A stretch of 64,000 nt of DNA from Nannocystis bainbridge. GTDB lineage: Bacteria; Myxococcota_A; Polyangia; Nannocystales; Nannocystaceae. The notes under the pieces were generated by a model, which saw only the letters and a list, made by a program, of their open reading frames with translations, ran no database searches and was not told the origin of the DNA. Both the position numbers and the translations under genes were made by a program. This document shows positions 60,034 to 64,000 of the stretch, one piece after another (position 1 is the first letter of the stretch; the number at the start of each line of letters is the position of its first letter). Where the stretch lies: NCBI RefSeq assembly GCF_028368995.1, contig NZ_JAQNDL010000002.1, positions 1,609,724 through 1,673,723 of the forward strand, in the 5' to 3' direction.

Positions 60034-60819
60034 TCAGCTCGACGCCGACGTGTACCCCCGCACCGACCGCACCCACGCCAGGCGCGCCACCACCAGCAGC
60101 GTCGCGCTCACCGCGGCCAGCTGCGCCACGGTCCCCCACGACAGCCGGCCGAGCAGCGCCTCGGCCGGGTAGCTCGTCATCACCAGCAGCGGCACCACGA
60201 ACGTGAAGAGCACCCGCAGCAGCGGCGGGAACACCTGCGCCGGCCAGCGCCCGAAGTCCATCAGCGCCTCCATCACGTGCGTCAGCGCCTGCAGCTGCAG
60301 CGCCTGGAACGACGCGCAAAGCACCAGCACCCCGAACGCGTAGAGCGCCACCACCCCCGCCACGCCGGTCGCCAGCCCGGCCGCCAGCCCCGCCGCCGTC
60401 ACCTCCACCTCGCCCAGCCACAGCCCCGCGATTACCAGCGCCAGCCCGCCGACCACCTCGACCAGGTGCCACGGCTGGAACGCGCACGTCAGGCACAGCA
60501 CCAGCCCGTCGGCCGGTCGCAGCAACACGTAGTCCAGCGTCCCCTTGAGGATGTGCGTCATGCTCGCGCGCAGCGCCGGCTGCAGCAGCGCCGTGAACGT
60601 CCCCGACAGGACGGTGAAGCAGCCCGTCAGCACCACCAGCTCCCAGCGGCCCCAGCCCTCGACCGCCCCGAGGTGCTCGACCGCGACGAACAGCGGCGCG
60701 ATCCCGATCACGCTCCAAAGCAGCCCCAGGAGCCCCTCCGTCCAGAACCCGAGCCGGTACTGCAGCGCCGTCAGCGTGCTCATCTCGAGCTGCGCCCTCA
60801 CCAGCCGCAGATAGAACAT
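60034..60819 (-). CDS. ABC-2 family exporter permease (second permease)
   Basis: 261 residues from ATG 60819 (MFYLRLVRAQLEMSTLTALQYRLGFW). Six hydrophobic segments, with LVVLTGCFTVLSGTFTALLQPALRA and KGTLDYVLLRPADGLVL; the LLRPxD motif and size match the ABC-2 group of Pfam PF06182. It is the last gene of an operon with a second permease and an ATPase. Such three-part transporters export unknown, often envelope-related, substrates. A palindrome array separates it from the first permease. Confidence 0.88.
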   Translation of the reverse strand: MFYLRLVRAQLEMSTLTALQYRLGFWTEGLLGLLWSVIGIAPLFVAVEHLGAVEGWGRWELVVLTGCFTVLSGTFTALLQPALRASMTHILKGTLDYVLLRPADGLVLCLTCAFQPWHLVEVVGGLALVIAGLWLGEVEVTAAGLAAGLATGVAGVVALYAFGVLVLCASFQALQLQALTHVMEALMDFGRWPAQVFPPLLRVLFTFVVPLLVMTSYPAEALLGRLSWGTVAQLAAVSATLLVVARLAWVRSVRGYTSASS

Positions 60820-61012
60820 GGCCCGAGAGCCATGTCCTTTCGGACCTGCCCGGTCCGCCCCGCTCACGCGCCCCTCCTCGGAGCGGGATCGCATGGCCCC
60901 GAAGACATGCCCGAAAAGACATGTCCCAACAAACTCGTCCTCCTGTCCAAACGGACAGCCCGGGACGCGACCCAAACGCGCTCAGTTAACCTGTCCGCCA
61001 GGACATGTCCCG
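60817..61012. repeat. Dispersed palindrome array between the two permease genes
   Basis: GAGAGCCATGTCCTTTCGGACCTG, GGCCCCGAAGACATGCCCGAAAAGACATGTCC, CTGTCCAAACGGACAGCC and CTGTCCGCCAGGACATGTCCC. TGTCC-AAAC-GGACA and CTGTCC-GCCA-GGACA- pairs fold into hairpins. The array splits an operon whose genes must function together, so complete termination here would be surprising. Confidence 0.8.
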
Positions 61013-61018
61013 CAGCGC

Positions 61019-61792
61019 TCACGCCCCGACCCCCTCGTACGCCCGCACTCCGCGCCGCCACAGCACGGTCGCCAGCGCGCCGAACACGGCCACCCACAGC
61101 GCCTGCAACAGGAGCCCGTGCGTCACCGCGGCCCCCGTCGCGCGACCGATCGCCAGCTCCACCGGGAACCCCAGCGACGCGTGGAACGGCAGCGCGCGGA
61201 TCACCTCCGCCAGCCCCGCGGGGTACAGGCTGGTCGGCACCGCCGCCCCCGACAGCACCAGGTAGAGCCCCAGCCACACCTCGAACAGCGCCGTCGACTC
61301 CGTGACCCAGAACGCCACGCAGCCGATCGTCACGTGGACCCCCAGGTTGAGCAGCCACGCCAGCGTCAGCGACAGCCCCAGCGCCAGCAGCGAGCCGGGG
61401 CTGGGCCACCCGAGCCCGCCCGTCAGCGTCAGCACCAGCACCCCGATCGGCAGCGCCAGCGCGCAGCGGATCGGCAGCGCCGCCAGGTTCTGGATCGCGT
61501 GGTAGAGCATCGGCGACATCGGCCGCATCAGCAGCGTGTTGAGGTCGCCGCTGCGGATCTGCGCCGACAGCTCCCACACCACCCAGCTGGCCGTGAACTG
61601 GCGGACCAGGAACGCCGCCACGAAGTACGCCACGAAGTCCGGGCGCGCGTAATCGCCGATCGGTCCCGACGCCGCCAGCCCCGACCACAGCGACAGCGAC
61701 ACCAGCGGGAACGTCGTCGTCAGCACCCACATCAGCATCGACACCCGGTACGCGATCGCCTCCGCCAGGCTGATCCGCCACACCGCCGCCAT
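61019..61792 (-). CDS. ABC-2 family exporter permease (first permease)
   Basis: 257 residues from ATG 61792 (MAAVWRISLAEAIAYRVSML); a longer start would add palindrome-derived residues. Six TM segments, with WELSAQIRSGDLNTLLMRPMSPMLYH (the RxGxLxxLLxRP motif of the family) and a C-terminal ALWVAVFGALATVLWRRGVRAYEG. Together with the other permease it would form the membrane half of the exporter. Confidence 0.88.
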   Translation of the reverse strand: MAAVWRISLAEAIAYRVSMLMWVLTTTFPLVSLSLWSGLAASGPIGDYARPDFVAYFVAAFLVRQFTASWVVWELSAQIRSGDLNTLLMRPMSPMLYHAIQNLAALPIRCALALPIGVLVLTLTGGLGWPSPGSLLALGLSLTLAWLLNLGVHVTIGCVAFWVTESTALFEVWLGLYLVLSGAAVPTSLYPAGLAEVIRALPFHASLGFPVELAIGRATGAAVTHGLLLQALWVAVFGALATVLWRRGVRAYEGVGA

Positions 61793-61802
61793 CACCCGCG
61801 TC

Positions 61803-61877
61803 AGGTGACCTGCCCGCTGGAACATGCCCCTTCGCGCATGTCCTTCTGTACCTGTCCTTTCACCCATGTCCGATCGG

Positions 61878-61885
<8 letters not shown>
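61803..61885. repeat. Dispersed palindrome array between ATPase and permease genes
   Basis: GACCTGCCCGCTGGAACATG, CCCCTTCGCGCATGTCC, TTCTGTACCTGTCC and CATGTCCGATCGGTCAGCC, running from just after the ATPase stop region to the permease start. The last copy spans the end of the ATPase gene. Confidence 0.75.
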
Positions 61886-62866
<981 letters not shown>

Positions 62867-62870
<4 letters not shown>

Positions 62871-63358
62871 GCCTTGCCTCGCCGCGCCACCTGCTGCAGC
62901 GGCACGAAGGTGCCGACCTTCGTGCACGCGTTCAGGCCGAAGCTGCGGCAGACGTCCGGCCGCGCCACGTGGACCGTGCAGCCGGCCGCGAAGAAGCGGC
63001 ACGGCCGCTCGCCGTTCGTGAGGTAGCCCGCCAGATCGTCCTGCTCCTCCTCGCTACCTTGCTTCGGATACAGGCCCAGCCCGCGGATCGTCGTGCCCAC
63101 GTGGCGCGCCAGGCGGCGCGCGTCGGTGCGGGTGATCGGCACCCTCAGGCTGGTGCAACACGTCCCCGCGCAGCTGTGACACAGCGCCAGCGCGCGTGTC
63201 ACGGCCCCGGTTTCCGGATCCACCGAGCTCTGCTCGTTCAGCGCCGTGACCGGGATCTTCGCCGCGCGCATCCGATTCGCCAGGCGCTGCAGCGCGACCA
63301 GAGGCACGTGGCCGACGTTCAGGTTCATCAGGGGCCCGAGGGGGTCGCGCGGCGGCAT
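62867..63358 (-). CDS. YkgJ-type cysteine-cluster protein
   Basis: 163 residues from ATG 63358. Cys pattern CHSCAGTCCT, later GERPCRFFAAGCTVHVARPDVCRSFGLNAC, as in the YkgJ/UPF0153 cysteine-cluster family thought to bind zinc or an Fe-S cluster. The function is unknown. Its coupling to the ABC transporter ATPase (overlapping GTGA) suggests a shared role or cotranscription only. Divergent from the second Bax-inhibitor-1 gene. Confidence 0.85.
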
Positions 63359-63484
63359 CGTGGGGGCTGTAGCGCACCTTGGAGCGTGACGCGAGCCTCG
63401 CCGCCCGGCGGGCTCGCGGACCCGCGCGGACTTGCTCCGGTGGTCGTCCCTGGCTAATCTCCTCCTCCGATCGCAATCTCAGGC

Positions 63485-63506
63485 ACCGTGGGACAGCTCC
63501 CACGGT
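63485..63506. promoter_or_regulatory. Perfect 9-bp hairpin in the leader of the Bax-inhibitor-1 gene
   Basis: ACCGTGGGA (63485-63493), loop CAGC, TCCCACGGT (63498-63506). It ends four bases before the Shine-Dalgarno GAGGAGG of the GTG at 63522. It could be an operator or an RNA structure affecting translation. It is not the CATGTCC element. Confidence 0.5.
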
Positions 63507-63521
63507 CGAGGAGGCCGCCCC

Positions 63522-64000
63522 GTGACGTTCAACCAGCAACAGCAGCCGTATTACGCCGACCCCGCCACCCCCCAGGCCGCCCTCGCGGGCCGCGCCAAGT
63601 TCATCGAGCGCACGTACATCCACCTCGCCGGCGCGATCGCCCTGTTCGTCGCCCTCGAGTTCGTGCTCCTCCGGACACCGGCCACCCTGAAGCTGGCGAT
63701 GCAGATGACCGGCAGCCCGACCAGCTGGCTCGTGGTCCTCGGCCTCTTCATGTTGGTGGGCACCATCGCCACCCACATGGCCCAGTCCGCCCGCTCCAAG
63801 CCGATGCAGTACCTCGGCCTCGGACTCTACGTGGTCCTCGAGGCGATCATCTTCCTGCCCCTGCTGCTCGTCGCGCACATCCTGAGCGGGCCCGAGAACA
63901 ACATCATCCTCACCGCCGGCGTGACCACTCTGGCCACGTTCGCCGCGCTGACCGGCATCGTCCTGGCGACCAAGCGCGACTTCTCGTGGATGCGCTCGGC
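63522..64000 (+). CDS. Bax inhibitor-1/YccA family protein, 5' part (runs off the right edge)
   Basis: The first ~159 residues from GTG 63522, with GGAGG seven bases upstream. MTFNQQQQPYYADPATPQAALAGRAKFIERTYIHLAGAIALF, several TM helices and AQSARSKPMQYLGLGLYVVLEAIIFLPLLLVA, then AGVTTLATFAALTGIVLATKRDFSWMRS, the typical YbhL/YccA order. It is a second BI-1 family member; the other is at 8066-8755. The 3' end is outside the window. Confidence 0.9.
   Translation, partial: MTFNQQQQPYYADPATPQAALAGRAKFIERTYIHLAGAIALFVALEFVLLRTPATLKLAMQMTGSPTSWLVVLGLFMLVGTIATHMAQSARSKPMQYLGLGLYVVLEAIIFLPLLLVAHILSGPENNIILTAGVTTLATFAALTGIVLATKRDFSWMRS

Overview
The window is very GC-rich and carries features typical of the Myxococcota: a Ser/Thr kinase fused to WD40 repeats, many lipoproteins with Ser/Thr/Gly-rich linkers, FG-GAP/VCBS proteins, Cys-rich CGDGxC repeats and C-terminal tails ending in a short hydrophobic stretch plus poly-Arg. 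A Nannocystis-like myxobacterium is my inference from style and composition, not from a database match. Genes are dense and on both strands. I see no tRNA, rRNA, IS element, prophage or CRISPR array.

Layout. 1-9.4 kb: the 5' part of rlmL, a SpoIID-domain lipoprotein, a large FG-GAP lipoprotein coupled to an HExxH lipoprotein, a small lipoprotein, a Bax-inhibitor-1 family protein and a carboxypeptidase-regulatory-like lipoprotein. 9.8-15.1 kb: housekeeping genes (cysH, a metallophosphoesterase, aspS, lnt). 15.3-20.7 kb: an LCM-family methyltransferase, a frame-disrupted FG-GAP/Cys-rich protein, a Cys-rich lipoprotein and a two-TM envelope protein divergent from the kinase. 20.9-33 kb: the kinase-WD40 protein and large secreted proteins (anchor-type lipoprotein, amidohydrolase-TSP3-OB fusion, HEAT-like protein). 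33-39 kb: an ECF sigma factor overlapping a TlpA-like thioredoxin, then a hybrid-architecture two-component pair and a NUDIX hydrolase. 39-48 kb: lipoproteins, an NTF2-like protein coupled to gluQ, a prolyl oligopeptidase and a VWA protein. 48-53 kb: an ATP-grasp protein and the overlapping operon cysteine desulfurase-mnmA-rnc, which joins sulfur mobilisation to tRNA thiolation. 53-60 kb: an MshEN-domain protein, HMG-CoA lyase with a flavin-reductase-like gene, and bamB with a yfgM-like gene (outer-membrane assembly and Sec ancillary functions). 60-64 kb: a YkgJ-type gene with an ABC exporter (one ATPase, two ABC-2 permeases) and the start of a second Bax-inhibitor-1 family gene.

The most striking feature is a dispersed palindromic DNA element that runs through the whole window. 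Its unit is an imperfect hairpin, roughly CMTGTCC-N3to5-GGMCAKG, often chained into arrays. Arrays fill every convergent (3'-to-3') gap larger than 100 bp, many tandem gaps downstream of genes, and none of the clear divergent (5'-to-5') gaps. One forms a perfect 17-bp inverted repeat between convergent genes, as expected of a bidirectional terminator or mRNA 3'-end element. The same element also lies in frame inside proteins: it adds about 15 residues to rlmL, appears to split a PAS domain of the histidine kinase by about 150 residues, extends a WD40 propeller, and supplies most of a lipoprotein signal peptide. This resembles the behaviour of a REP/BIME-like or Rickettsia-palindromic-element-like family, in a lineage where I know of no description of it.

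Starts were chosen from Shine-Dalgarno sequences, signal peptides, overlaps and family alignments; where they are uncertain the entry says so.
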